Below, in pieces: positions 1-13,700 of a stretch of 64,000 nucleotides of DNA. Location of the stretch: contig NC_092688.1 of NCBI RefSeq assembly GCF_964275005.1, positions 20,058,403-20,122,402 on the forward strand, given 5' to 3'. The first letter of the stretch is position 1; each line of letters starts with the position of its first letter. This stretch comes from Diadema setosum (Eukaryota; Echinodermata; Echinoidea; Diadematoida; Diadematidae). The notes beneath the pieces were generated by a model. The model saw only the letters and a list, made by a program, of their open reading frames with translations, did not search any database and was not told where the DNA came from. A program made the translations under genes and the position numbers.

Positions 1-381
1 CATACATACATAATCCCACAAATGTGATACGATGTGCTCACTATGCATTTAAAAATTTTTTCACAAAACTCTGTTGATTCAGCACTGAAAATATACAAAT
101 GCAAACTTGTACTCAAAAGCTAAAACAATAACTCCATATTCTGCATAAATACAACGCTGCTACATGTACCAGCAAAGAATATTGCACATTTTTTTTTCCT
201 TCATAATATCAAAGATCTCCACATACATGGATGAATAAAACTATTTTTATAAATACATGCATGTTACTGCCATCACTATGACATGAAATCAGTACCTTGT
301 GGTAGACTTTCAAAATTTTGTGATCATTTCTGGAACAAAGAGTCAAGAGAGTTGAGACTAAATGTAACTTTTTGCGCCAAT
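1..381. other. AT-rich 3' flank of ANKRD13, nothing recognised
   Basis: AT-rich sequence with short homopolymers. No conserved coding segment, RNA gene or clear repeat boundary was found. Confidence 0.5.
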
Positions 382-793
382 AAAGGGATGGTATATAGTT
401 TTGACTGAGGTTGATGGGATTCAGATTTTAACTTTCTGTTAAAGTGTATCTGTATATTGAGAAGATTAGAAACCACTTATGAAATATTAAAGAGTGTACA
501 ATTCTGAGAGATATTCAAAGTCTATTTGGTGAAAATTGGTTTTGAAAGAGCTGAGATATCCAAAACAAAGTAAAACAAAGTGGTCCTGTAATCAATGGTG
601 GGTCCCACCTTTTATCAGGATCTCTCTGCTTTGGATATCTCAGCCATTTCAAAACCAATTTTAATCAAATAAACTCTGAATAAACTCTTAGAATTGTATG
701 CTCTTCTATATTTCCCCAAGAGGTTTCTCATTACTTCACAAAAAAGTTGGAAACCTGAAGCCCCATCTCAACCAAACCTATACCATCCCTTTA
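382..793. mobile_element. Palindromic MITE, family 1 copy a (412 bp)
   Basis: The termini AAAGGGATGGTATA and TATACCATCCCTTT are inverted repeats. The two halves continue as imperfect complements through GAGATATCCAAAACAAAG and CTTTGGATATCTCAGCC. A second copy is at 60005-60397 and a diverged part at 56665-56860. No coding capacity. Confidence 0.8.
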
Positions 794-866
794 AACTTGC
801 TGGCCTGGTCAAAGCCAGAAGTGACCTACCCAGTATAGATAAGAATAAAAAGAATAGCACATTTGG

Positions 867-1013
867 GGGCCCGTTTCATAAAACTTGTCATCATTGACAA
901 GTTGTCATAGATGTGACAAGCTACTGAAATCCTTGCAGCTGATTGGATGAGAGCAAATTTGTCATAGAAATGTGGCAGTTGTCACTGATAACAAGTCTTA
1001 TGAAACGGGTCCC
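867..1013. mobile_element. Small foldback element, family 2 copy a (~147 bp)
   Basis: It starts GGGCCCGTTTCATAAAAC and ends TTATGAAACGGGTCCC. The core AATCCTTGCAGCTGATTGG is shared with three other elements in the window. Confidence 0.8.
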
Positions 1014-1929
1014 AGGACACCATTAACTTGTCTTATGACCAATCAGGAACAAGATAATATCTCCCCCCCCCCCCCACTAGTGCAGTATAATAATTGTGAA
1101 TTTGTGATTGTGATCGATAGGGTCAGCTACTGCTCATACAAAGCTGCGCACAAAATGATAATTTTGCTCTGTCTCCTTCCCATGATATGTAATAGAGCCT
1201 CGGAGAGTGACAGGGAATAGGAAGCTTATAGGGAGCTTTAGATCTGCAAAGCAGACATTAAGAGTGAAAAAAAAAACCCCAAACTGCTCTGCGCATGCGC
1301 AAGACCGCTTATCAAAATCAATCTGGCATCGTCTAAATTTTCACAACAGTTCCAGGCCATTTCAGCATCCACTCAAATTCACAACACAGAGAGCTACTTG
1401 ATGCCATCATGACAAATGACATATGGGGGTGCTATTTTACTTTGTATTGGCTGCATCTTTGCAAAAACTAAAGCTACTTTGCAACACAACACAGAGTGAG
1501 AGAGGAGAACAGTCAACATAACCCGAGCCAGCATCTTTTACCCCTTTCAGTAGCACTCTGGTGAGAGCCAGGCCCGGGCTAAGTCGTTAAATTATGAGTT
1601 GCATGCATTGGATAATTACTGCATGGCTTGAATTGTCTAATTATCGATATCAAACTACAATCTTGTCGGTATAGCTAATACTTCACATTTTTGCCCTTAC
1701 CCAAGTGAAATCATGTTGTCACAGCATTATTTCATACATTTTTTATGCATACTGTATATGTCCATTTTAGAGTGAAAATCAACTGTTTTTGCCTTCAACA
1801 TGAACAGAGAGCTGATCACAAGAGGTATTCAAAATCAATTCCATTATTCCACAGCATACATTATTCACAGGCCTTACAAAGTCTTGATCAATTCTATGCC
1901 ACTTCCTACGTCCCCTTTATGCCTTAAAA
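1014..1929. other. Intergenic sequence with repeat fragments
   Basis: Holds a C13-14 run near 1063-1076, a GCGCATGCGC palindrome near 1293, and at 1538-1600 a fragment resembling the end of the element at 12621-13006 (CCCCTTTCAGTA…GGCCCGGGCTAAG). No gene recognised. Confidence 0.5.
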
Positions 1930-2171
1930 TACTGTATACGCCATATATTTAGCGAGTCTAATATTTCACAAAATTGGGATTTCTCAACAATTTCATGAGT
2001 GGTTGAATTCGCGATTGCGGAGTACAGTCCTGAACTGAACAGAGAATTGTATACGTTACAATCATGTCAGGAACAGACTTAATAATTTCGCATTTTGTAC
2101 TTTCGCAAGTAGCACCCAACTCATGAAATCTGCAAAAATAAAATCTCGCAAAATATTTGGCATTTACAGTA
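1930..2171. mobile_element. MITE with TACTGTA ends (242 bp)
   Basis: It starts TACTGTATACG and ends TTTACAGTA. The inside is rich in TTCGC/GCGAA-type words, as in the similar elements at 13562, 28876 and 30416. Confidence 0.6.
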
Positions 2172-4422
2172 CTTGTTCTCGTCATGTGACTGTAATCATC
2201 ATTACATTATATTATTCATCACATCAAATCCAGGTCTAATCAATTCCCATATATGGGTATTTTTAAGATATTGGACTTTGACGTTTACATCGCTTGGCTG
2301 CATTTAATGGACAATGGCACAACATAGAAAAACAAATTAGCCACCATATGAAATACATAATTTCTGAGTCACCTATACATACACAAAAAATAAATATCAA
2401 AGATACACTATAACCAATAAAATTCTGATCAAGAGTAAACCTTATATGTAATTCATAGAACCATTAGATACTTGTAACTCAGCCCCTGTTGCAAGCAGCT
2501 TCATATGTTACAACAACAAAAGCAGAAAAAAAGAGAGAGTGAAATGCAATTCATCAACTTTGGGTATATAAAGATTGGTTTGGTGAAAAGCCTTTGAAAG
2601 GAATGAGGATTATTTGGGGATTAACAAAGCCTTGAGATTGATATTCATTCCTCTACGAAAAAAGATTTCTCTCTGTTCTTCTTCTTATTTATTATTATTA
2701 TTATTTCTTTTTTTTTTGGGGGGGGGGGGAGTGTTTTCTTTTTTTCTTCCAAGAATCTTTACTAATCTAAGAGATTATAAATCATGAAATATAAAACTTT
2801 CTCTAGCCACAAACAAAACATGACTAACTTTCCAGGGGCAAAATTTATGACTAGACCTTTATACAAAGTATCAGGACCATAATTAATTTATCTGCAGTTA
2901 GATTTATTGTGCAGCTGTAGAGAGTCAATGACACAGAAACTTTAGAAAAAAAAACATCAACAACCCAAAATAATATAAAGTAGTCTGTCATAAGTGGACC
3001 TGACAGTAAAATGACAGTTTATTTTTGCCAAAATGCCTTAACGAGCATTTCTCACTGTGGAATGGGGTAAACGGTCTTCTACTCTTGCTGAACAAGATGG
3101 TATACCGACTTAAACACTTAATAATCTTACGGTAGCCACTGAAATTTCACACCATGTCACATTTTCATAAAACCTCACACGTTACACAGGGTTCTGGGTT
3201 TAACGAGCAAAACTCCCTGGCAAGAATGTGGCACCGTTTGGAGGTTTTTGCACTAAATTAGTAATTCTGGTTTCAGTAGCAGCAGGTTAAGCGACCATGC
3301 TGTACGTTTGGAACATTTATTATGCAGACATCTTATGTAATCATAATAAATCAACAACAAAAAATTGGAAAGTAAAAAAAGATGATTATGCTGCAGACTC
3401 TTCTGAAGGAATGGAATATTAACAAAATAGACCAAATTTCTATCACTCTGAAAAAAAAAAAAAACCACCCTTATGAGTTTAATATTTTCATAATTTAGAC
3501 AAATTTACATATGTCCTCGCATGAAATTATACAATGTATACATTTTTTCTGCACGTACATCCATATGATTTAGAATAACATCTTGGCTGAAACCACAAAA
3601 TATACAAACACTTCCTAGATGTTCAGACACACACAAATAATTCTTTGTTGAATTATACTCTTCACTATTTTGCTGTATATTCAGTTTTATCTACACGCTG
3701 TATGGAGGCAGGCATGATGAAACATGGGGTAAACTACTGTCCTCACTCGTTGGCTACTTTTTGGTTTATGCTATTTTCCTAAGCAAGACTCTTGCTCTAA
3801 AGTGAGGTCCAACACATTAATCTTTCCACTCTACACCGTGTGTCACTTGTATGATTAACAATAGGTGATATAATCTCACTAAGACATACGACAATTTCAG
3901 TTTTAATTAATTAATCACATTCACATGAAAACCGAGACAGGGTACCAAGTATCACTTACCCAGTTTGAGGAGAAGTGTAAGTATCCAGAGATGAGCTTTA
4001 CCACAGATGGCTTTGCATCACTTGACATCAATGTCAAATAACATAAACATTGCAGTTGAGTTCTATTTCACTGAAGCCAAGAATTTCCTGGCCTGCCCTA
4101 TTCCTATAAACACAACAATGCCTTGGGGTACACTCTGCAAATTAGAGAACTGATCTTATCCTTTAAAGAGCTGTTGCGCAACACATCTATTTTTTGTTTC
4201 TTCTTTCTGTGAGATTTTGAACGAAGCTGCAGCAGGAACAAGACTGGTGGAGACGCTATCCAGCGAAGCCAAGAAAAGTATTCCGCACACGGTGTGGACG
4301 TAGTTTTGAAGCACTGGTTCTTGGTCGGTGTTCATGAGTCCGTTTCCATCTCCGCACAAATGGGGCGTGGCACCCCCAGGAGCCGACTCCCACTCTGCAT
4401 GGTCTGGGGAGAAGCCACCCTG
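2172..4422. other. Probable ANKRD13 3' UTR and downstream flank
   Basis: Directly downstream of the ANKRD13 stop on the minus strand. Several TTTATT words (AATAAA on the minus strand) occur, for example near 2902, 3017 and 3316, but none can be chosen as the poly(A) signal. A TTA repeat, T run and G run lie at about 2685-2730. No coding exon seen. Confidence 0.45.
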
Positions 4423-4732
4423 TCATTTCTCCGTCAGGGAGAGCTGGATGATCCTCTGCAGCTCCTCCTCCTCTTCCTTCCTCCTCCGCTCCGCCTCCAG
4501 GCGCTCCCTCTCGGACAGCTCCAGGGCCAGCTGGAGGTCGTCGTCCCTGGCAACGGCTGGGATGCCCTCCGTGGGGGGTCGAGCCGGTAGCGGTGAGGTA
4601 GTGATGGGTGGTGGCAATGGGGCATTGTCCGCGGCTGACACGTGATTGGCGGTTGGCGGTGACTGGGGGCGGTCTGTGGATGGATTGTTACTTTCGTCTG
4701 TCTGTGACAGGAGCAAACTCTCCTGGATTGCT
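4423..4732 (-). CDS. ANKRD13: ANKRD13 terminal exon 12 (residues 553-655, UIMs 2-4, stop)
   Basis: It encodes [14 protein letters not shown], a Pro/Ser-rich linker, then [20 protein letters not shown] and [13 protein letters not shown] before TGA at 4425-4423. The C-terminus is nearly the same as human ANKRD13A (…LQLSLTDK). A charged helix joins the last two UIMs. The acceptor CCCAG follows a T-rich tract. Confidence 0.95.
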
Positions 4733-7700
4733 CTGGGAAAAATAACGAAAGAAAACTAGAAATGTCACTATGGCAACTGGTATGCCTCCGCTATAATGCA
4801 TGATTCTCCTAATAGGCCTATAGTACATGTGGACAATGTGTGATGACAGTTTCACGTAATTGACAAAATATTAAAATGATATGTTTGTCACAAATGTGTT
4901 GAATGTTTACCTTCCTTGACTAATAGGTTTAATTGGATGAATGAGAGAGCATATTTGGGGATGTGAGGACTCTTACTTGACTTCATCCCTTTTATATGTT
5001 TATACATAGAGTAATTTTCAGGGTATGGAATAAAAGTGCAATTTCTTTATTGAATACTTAATTGTTACTATTTTCACCTGGCCTTTGACCTTTGACCCTA
5101 TGATACTAAAATTCATAAGAGAATCACTGTCAGGCAGAACATGCATAAATTTCAAGATAACTTGAGCCACTTCCAAGATATGAAGGAAGAAGTAAAGTTT
5201 TGCACTTTCACTTGATCTTTGATCTTTTGACCTTTTACTTTTTGGCAAAAAAAAAAAAAAAAAAAACCTTCTCAGAGAATCTTTATTGGGTAATACATGT
5301 ATACACCAAGTTCAAAAAAAATCCTGCAGGCACTGCATAAATATGATGGAAAAAATAAAATTGTGAAGAGTTGACCTTGACCTCTGACCCTGACCTTTGA
5401 CCCCATGAACCCAAAATTCCCCAGATAATCACTGCCAGTCAGTACATGCATATATACTATATTCCATGCAGATGGCTTGAACCATTCCCAAGATATGGAG
5501 AAAAAAGTAAAATGTTAACATTTTTACTTGACCTTTTGACCTTTGACCTCATGACCCAAAACTCTCACCAAAGAATCTTCATTGGGTAGTACATGAAAAT
5601 GCTAAGTTTCAAGAAAATATCTTTTGGCATTGCATAGATATGGGGAAATTAGTGAAATTTTGAACATTTGACCTTGACTGTTTAACCTTTGACCATGAGC
5701 ATGTCAACCAAAAAAAAAAAATGATTACAGACAGACGGACAGACAGACGGACGGACGGACAACCCGAAAACATAATGCCTCTGGTACCACTTCATGGTGG
5801 AGGCATAATAAAAAGTAGAACAGTTTCAAGACAGTAAAACTCATATTGCTGGTCACAATGGATCCACCTAAATCTACATAATTGTGCATTATGTACTCTC
5901 ACCCATCTCCCCAGGTACAAAATCTCCTGAAAGGCTCTGGGAAAAATCAGGAAAGACAAAAGTAGCAAAGTTTCAAGACAGTAAAACTTGTAATGCTAGT
6001 CACAATCCATCCACCGCAATCTAGATAATTGTGCATTGTGTACTCTCACCCATCTCCCATATTTCATAGACATGTCTACAGCTTGGGCTTGCAACACAGA
6101 ACAACAAAGATTTGGTTTTATTGTATACTGTATAAGCTATATAAACTCCTCAAAAAAAGTTCTGCAAGTCCAATTTGACATATCATATTTCTCTCAAAAC
6201 TATATCATTTCATTCAAATGTGACATCATAAGAAAGCCTGATTACTGATCTTTAAAATGACACCTCACTTGCTATAATTGGGTATTCATGGAATGTGCAG
6301 TATGACTGAGTATGAGGAAAGGCCAAATGTGAAATGTTGCAAAATAGAGCAAACATGTTATGTCAAACAGTGTAATTCCCATTTGCTTTGTCATTTCAGG
6401 GAAGGAATGTGCTTGAAAAAATGCATTGTGAGATTATCATTAGATTCCAGGCTTCATCCATGAATTAAAAAATGCAGTAGTATCTGCAGATTAAAATTAA
6501 ACATAAAGGTGGACCATAACAGTCATGTAATGTCTAGGAAATGGGAGTTTTTGAAAGTTCTGTCATTTCAACATTGCTTATTCCAGTGGTCTTTTTCATC
6601 AAAACTGTACATTATCAATAGCAGAATTGTTGCGACTTTTCACTTTTGATTTGTCCCCATACTCGGCTGTTATGCACATTCCAAGAACACCCAATCATAG
6701 CAAGTGAGGTGTAATTTTAAAGATAAGTAATCAGGCTTTCTTATGATGTCACATTTGAATGAAATGATATAGTTTTGAGAGAAATATGATACTTCAAATT
6801 GGACTTGCAGAACTTTTTTTGAGGAGTTCATTTCACAAGCATAACATTTTGTGAATTGGAGCACTCATGAAGACCATTTCACGAGTGCTTGAATTCGTGA
6901 TAAAAACCATGGTATTGAGGAAAAAACTGAAAGTTATCCCTTTTCATAAGAAAGTATGCAATTTTCCACATTATGCATGATATACATAGCATTGTGTCAA
7001 GAGCGGCAATATTTTTATGAGATGTCACTTCATAAATACTGCAATTTGTAGGTGACTCTCAAAATTCGAGATATAAATGGCATATACATAATAGTGTTAG
7101 GATTACTAAAAAAAAAAAAGAAGAAATGTGAGACATGGAATGTGAAACAACCCCTCAAAAATCTGCTTCAATATATTTTTCTTCACACTGCAAATTTATT
7201 CAACTCAATTCTAGTAGTCACATACCCATGATGCTCATCACAGGGTGACGAAATAGTCAATTCAATTATCAAACAAATTTGACTAAAGCATACCTGCCAA
7301 CATTTCAAGATGAAATATCTTACTCATGGATTGCAAAAATCTTACTTTCATGCAAACTGAAGTTAAAAATCTTACTTTCGGTCAAATCTTAAGAAAACAC
7401 ACATGAAAGGTATATCTAAATATTTTTTTAAAATCTGATTTCTCTGACAGAAAATCTGATTTTGCTATTTTTAATGTAAAAAATCTTACTGAATCTGATA
7501 AAATCTTACTAGTTGGCAAGTATGCTAAAGAGATCCTACAATTGGCCTCATTTCTACCTTTCCAAGAGTCTGTCTTCAATGGACTGGGGCTGCTCTCTTT
7601 CTCCCAGTGCATCCAAAAAGGCAACCTGAGGAAATAAATCACACGACAATGATAAAGCTTACTGCTATTTTATGGCTACATTTTGCTGGAGCTTTACCAA

Positions 7701-10700
7701 AAATCGTATAGATCGATTCGGGTTCGTTGAGGGCAGCAGACAATTTGTGGAACTGGGCGCAGCCATAAGCTCATTTTGAGGTGTCTTAGCCGACCCCCCC
7801 TCCTCTCCCCCACCCCACGGGCAACATGTTTATCGCGCACTTGTATCAAAGGTTCGCGCACTAAGCAAGCATTCGCGCACTCAGAACGAGACGCCCATTG
7901 GCTAAAACATCCATGCATCATTTTTTCATTCTGCGCGCGGAAGGGGGTGGGGGAGAGGGGAGGGGGGGTCGGCTGAGACACCGCAGTAATGGCGCTACCC
8001 ATGCCAAAAATACACATAGCGCGTCACAGAATCGGTCTATAGCTTTGCATGTTCAAAGTAAAGTAAACATAACATCTGTACATCTTTCATTCTAGACGGT
8101 TGCAAATCATGCGATATTTATATGCACACAAATGTCCATACCATGATATATTTTGCAGTAAGAAGTCCATGTATCGAATGTTCAAGTAAAGTAAACAAAA
8201 TATCTGTATATCTTTCTTTCTGGACGGTCTCAAATCATGACATGTCCATATCATGATACATTCTGCATTAAGAAGTCCACATATCTACAATCTGGGGCGG
8301 AAATATATCAATGTGAGATAGGTGGGGCAAACTGACCTCATCCTGGCCGTGGGATTGTTGTTCCAGTAGACTCTGTTGGATGGCTAGCTGAAGGAGTTCA
8401 TCCTCTCCATACCTCACCTGACTCTCACCAGCCCTGTACCTTGAATAGTCTGACCAAAACAAGGGGGAAAAACAAGTTTGAAACTTCAAAAGAACATCTA
8501 TTCTGCAACTCTCTCATTTCCCCACATAAGCTGTGCAACTGACTTACTTCTACAAGAAGCCACTGAAAGCTGAGCAACATTTTCATGCTCTCCTTATAAA
8601 AGAATAACCATCCTTTGTTAGAAAGTAGCAAAAGACATCTTCAGGCCTATTATCTAACTCTGTTTTGGAACAATTTCTTGATTATTAAAAAAAAAAACAG
8701 AAGTCTGTGTTAGTTTTCATTCTTTAAAACTTCCATCATTCAGCCATAGAAAACTACCATATGAGTCATATTATTGTACATACAACATTCAAATGCATAT
8801 CATTGTACATACAGCATTCTGATCCATATTTTTGTGATTCAGCAAAGAGTCTACATAGGCTCTTTTTCCTTCAGGATTAAATGTAAGGGCAAGAGATGCA
8901 CATACCAGTAAACAATACTGCAAAACACACCCTTACCATGACACACCTCAATTGAAACCCCTTAATTAAATGCACGCACAATGCTTTGATTCCTACTTGA
9001 CTGAAAGCAGTATAAATATGCTTTCCCCACTAAACTCTTCCAGATCTTAGTTAGTAAGCCTGCTTTCATTTTAGGATTATTTCCGTATTCAAAGGAAAGA
9101 TGGCCATACACATACTTGGTGGTATGTCAAAGACTTGAGGGTCCACAACGCAGATGGTGGCTGGTGGGAGGGGCTTGGCACTCGCTGACTCCGCCTCCCC
9201 ATCCTCACCAGGGGAAGGGGGCGGTTCAGTGGACAGACTCTCTATGACCTCATTGGAAACACCCGTGACTGGCTGCTTCTTGGCGTAGAGGTTGCCAAAT
9301 GTGATGCAGGCATTGATCACATGGAAGATAGGGATTTCTGGAAGGCAAAACATTTAAACGGCTTCAGGAAAGGAGAGAAATGCACTTCAGAAAACCTCTT
9401 CCCATTTTCAGTTGAAACCAGCCCTCTCGTTAAACTGCCACTCATGAAACACTCAATCTCTCAAAGACAGGTTCAACTGAAAGTATCAGTGGCAGTTCAC
9501 TCACACAAAGCACGCTCTAACGGTCCTTACATCAGGCTCTACTGTATTATGCCTGCAGTGATCAACAATGGCATGCAAGCAACTGACAGAACAGAAAATT
9601 TTAAACTGTAGCTTTAATGAAATGCAAATGAATGATAGTATGCATCCATGAGCATACATATGCATATATGAAGATGAAATACATATATCATTTTTTTTTT
9701 TTGTATGATGAGATCTCATCTAAATTAGGTGATTCCTACAGGATTGTTGTGATAAACTGAATGAAATTGCTTTTGAAATAGCATTGTGTAACATTTCTTT
9801 CTTTCTTTTTTCATTCTGTCAGTGTATGGTAGATTAAAAGTGCAAGGTCACAAAACCCTCCTCATCATGAAGAGGGTGGAGTCAAACCAGTGCAGCCACT
9901 CACCAATTTTGACGGGGAACCCAGCAGGCAGCTGCAGAGTGATGAAGTCCCGCAGCTTGGCAAAGTGGGCGTTGCTGATGGCCATGAGGTCTATGATGGG
10001 CAGGACCTGCTCCTGGAGGGAGAGAGGGTGATCCTCCGACAGCCAGAGGGTGGCCCGGAACTTCTGCACCTTGGTGGTGGTCTCCTTGGGCCGACCGATG
10101 TCCCTCCCCTCCAGGGAGACCATGGCGTTGAAGTAGGACTCTGGTGGGATGGCACAGGGGTTGGTGGCACACCCCGTCTGGGACACCTCCGGCTGTACGA
10201 GGTGATGAGCATTCCGTAAGTCACTGGTAGCCGTGGATATGGCATGATGCCCAAATTTCCATAATCCATTCTAACCACATCTTATGTATAGTCAGGCCCC
10301 AGGATACCTGTCTTCCCTAGTTGAGCGGCATCAGCCTCGCCTGGGCCTTTTGTTCATATGGCCTTTTTATACTCTCCAGATGCCCATTGCACATCACAAG
10401 GGATATGGAGACCGAGTATTTTCCTTTATCGCTCCTCGCCTATGGAACTCCCTCCCATCTTTTCTCCATGAAATTGACAAACTGGATCACTTCAAAGCTT
10501 CACTCAAGACTCACACTTTTCACCAGGCATTCAATTGCTAACTCTAAAGGAGGAGTCTGCGACTTTGAATGTTTCTACAACAGATATATGGCACTATACA
10601 AATGCTGTGGATCGTCATCATCATCATAATCATCATCATGGCAAATTTGGAATTCCTGATGTATTTTTTCCTAATTCAATGAATAAGTCCTTTCTCCAGT

Positions 10701-13700
10701 GTGAGATGTGACAAATTCTTTTCAATAAAATACATAAAAAGACAACAACATTACATGTATCAGTGATTTAATGTTCATGATATCGCATATTTGGCATAAA
10801 CCTAAATAGAAGAATAGGTCCCTACAGCTGAATGTTTCACATGTCAATTTGTTCCACAACCTATCAAGAGAGTGCCACAGGGACGCAATGACCCGACATC
10901 TGTGCATGAAAAGTGAACTGATTATTTGCAGTAGGCCTTTTGATGCACTTTGATTGGGTTGCTAGGCAACCTACCCCATTAGCACCAGCCTCTTGCTCCT
11001 GCTGCTCTACCACGCCCAGTATGGACTGGAGAGGTGATGAAAACGATGGTCCATCAGCTGAATGAGAGATAGAAACAAGACATGTACTTCATGATTTCAG
11101 TATAAAAGATTTCAGTATAAATGTCAGATGAAATTAACTTGTGTGGATGCATACAAACAGCTTCAGAAAACATTTCAGTATATATGTCAGATGAAATTTA
11201 TAGCTTGTGTGGATGCATATATTATCATACAAAAAGCTTCAGAAAACATTGCAGCATAAATGTCAAATGAAATGAACTTGTGTGGATGCATGTCGCACAA
11301 ACATCAAATGGCTCATTTTGTGTGTCTGTGCGTGTGTGATCAAGAAATGAAGACATCATGCATACATGGAAAATTGAAACCTGAAACTTGCTGGTAGGGC
11401 AGCATTTTAACAATGTAATGGCAAAACTTGTGAACAAGTAATAATTACTTTTGTTTCACATATCCAGACGCATGTAGATTGTATTCAGCATGCCAAATAT
11501 TTAGAAAGTTGTGGGGAAATACATTTTTCGGGGGGGGGGGGGGGTGGGGGATCTGATTTTGTGCTACCCTACACTCAAGGTGGAAATTCGAACAGATTTT
11601 TTTTTTTTTTTTAAAATCAAAGTACAGTTGAACCTCTCGTATCCGGACAAGTCGGGACCGGGGCTCGTCCGGATAAGGGATTTGGCCGGATACGGGAGAC
11701 TCAATGCTTTATACATGTAGAGTCTACATATACATGTACATACACATGTACTGATGTAGCCCATTGTAGTACCACATGTAGTAATGTGTATACTGCAACC
11801 TTTTCATTGTTACACTCAGTACCGGTGCAGACCCCAAAATAGAGGTTCGTGTTTGCAAGAATGAAATCATTTTCTTTTATAAATTCTTGGGATGATTTAC
11901 CTAAATAATTATTGAGAAATGTATCCGTTGGGAATCCCCCTTTCCTCTCGTAATTATTAAAAAAAAGATAAAAAAATCACGGCGAGATTGCGTCCGGATA
12001 ATAGAGAGATCCGGTTAAAGGGAGGCCGGATAATAGAGGTTCAACTGTACACCATATTTCATGCTACATGTATTTTATTCACTTGGGAAACTACAAGAGT
12101 ACAATAGATTTTGTATGCTGAGTGGTGCTTGCTTACATGACAACACACACAAATACAAAAACACACATAGACAAATCATATAAAAAAATGACACCAAGTA
12201 CATACAGACAGAGACATTGCCGGACTCTGACCTTTGACCTTGTCCTTGTCTTCCTTGGTGAGATGCTCCGTCCTGCTCTTGGTGACCAGCTGAACGTTGT
12301 TGGCAGTGAAGACTTTGCACTCGTATTCATTGATGGCTTCCACCTTATCATGTCTCCATCCCCAGATCCCAGCCTTTGTTCTGTGGTGGCCAAACAGTGA
12401 AACCCTCAACTATCTTTTACTTTGATAGTCAATCAAGTAAAACCTCTCTGCAACGCTTATGAGGTACTGAAATCTTCATCAGTGATAAATAAATCATTGA
12501 AACCATCCACAGTCATAGAAATCACAAACGTTACCCAAGCAGGCATGTTCGACGTATCCTGTGTCCTGCAGCGGCCAAGTGGCATTATGCATGAAACTTC
12601 TTGAAGAAAGTTAAGATGGCTTACACCCCTTTCAGTAACTCCTCTAGCTCAGGCCAGGCCAAAGCTAAGTTGTAAAATTTTGAGTTTGTGAATGGGTCAG
12701 GACAAAGTGGCCGCTCCAGGCTCGGGCTATTTTGGCCCTGCTATAAGCTAGCGCCAGGCATGCGCCAGGCGATAGCAATGCCAGGCTTGGGCCAAAATTC
12801 CTTGCAAAGGTCACAATTACCTGGTCGTGCCTCCGCTGGGGCATTTATTTACTATAGTAGTTATCCCTTACGGGGTCACGTTCGTGAATGAGTCATTGTA
12901 AAAATAGCATGGCTCTGCTATAGTTACTGAAAACAATTTTTACTGCTTGGAGCAGGCCAATTTAGCTCGGGCCAGGAAAATGCACAAGTTACTGAAATGG
13001 GTATTAGTTTGAGCCCATTCAAGTCCTTCTATGATGGGATTTTTTTTTCTTTTTTTCCTTTTATGTTTTTGCACTAAGCACCAAATACATTGTATGTATG
13101 AAGGAGGGTATGGCAAAGAATAACTTTTCAGAATTTTGCTCTCCTTATTTGATAACACAAATGAGATGCAGGATGACACATACAGTATATACAAGCACCT
13201 TTCAGCGAAAGATATCACTACAAGACTACAATGCTGATATTTCACTTTTTACTCCTAATAATTCATAAAAAATAATCTTACTAGTCTGTAAAACCAATAT
13301 AAGTTTAACTTTTGAAATGTATCAAAACATTTAGCAATGCTTTTTTTTTTTCCTGTTTTGCTTTTCATTTCACCAGTCCTCAATACCAAAACTATCTGAG
13401 AAATGAAAATATGAGCCATGGAAGCATATTCAACCAGTTCCTTTTCAAAAAAAAAAAAAAAAAAAAGGTGTTCCTTTTCCAAATATATTTTAGGGCTGCT
13501 ACAGTCACCTCCTTCTCTCACAGGATGGCAATATTGGATCCCACTGCTAGCAACATTTGTATACTGTAATACCAGAAATTTTGGGGTGCATTTTAATTTT
13601 GCAAATTTTGTGACCAATACTTGCTAAATTAAAATGCATGCAAAAGTTCTTGTCTACACTATATGCATTGAATGACAGTGTCAATTCGCAAAAACTTCAT

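Noticed and set aside
12228-12242. Functional DR1 site at the ANKRD13 exon 6 donor
   Set aside because: The string is explained by the Lys-Val-Lys codons plus the splice donor; only in the repeat family is it over-represented.
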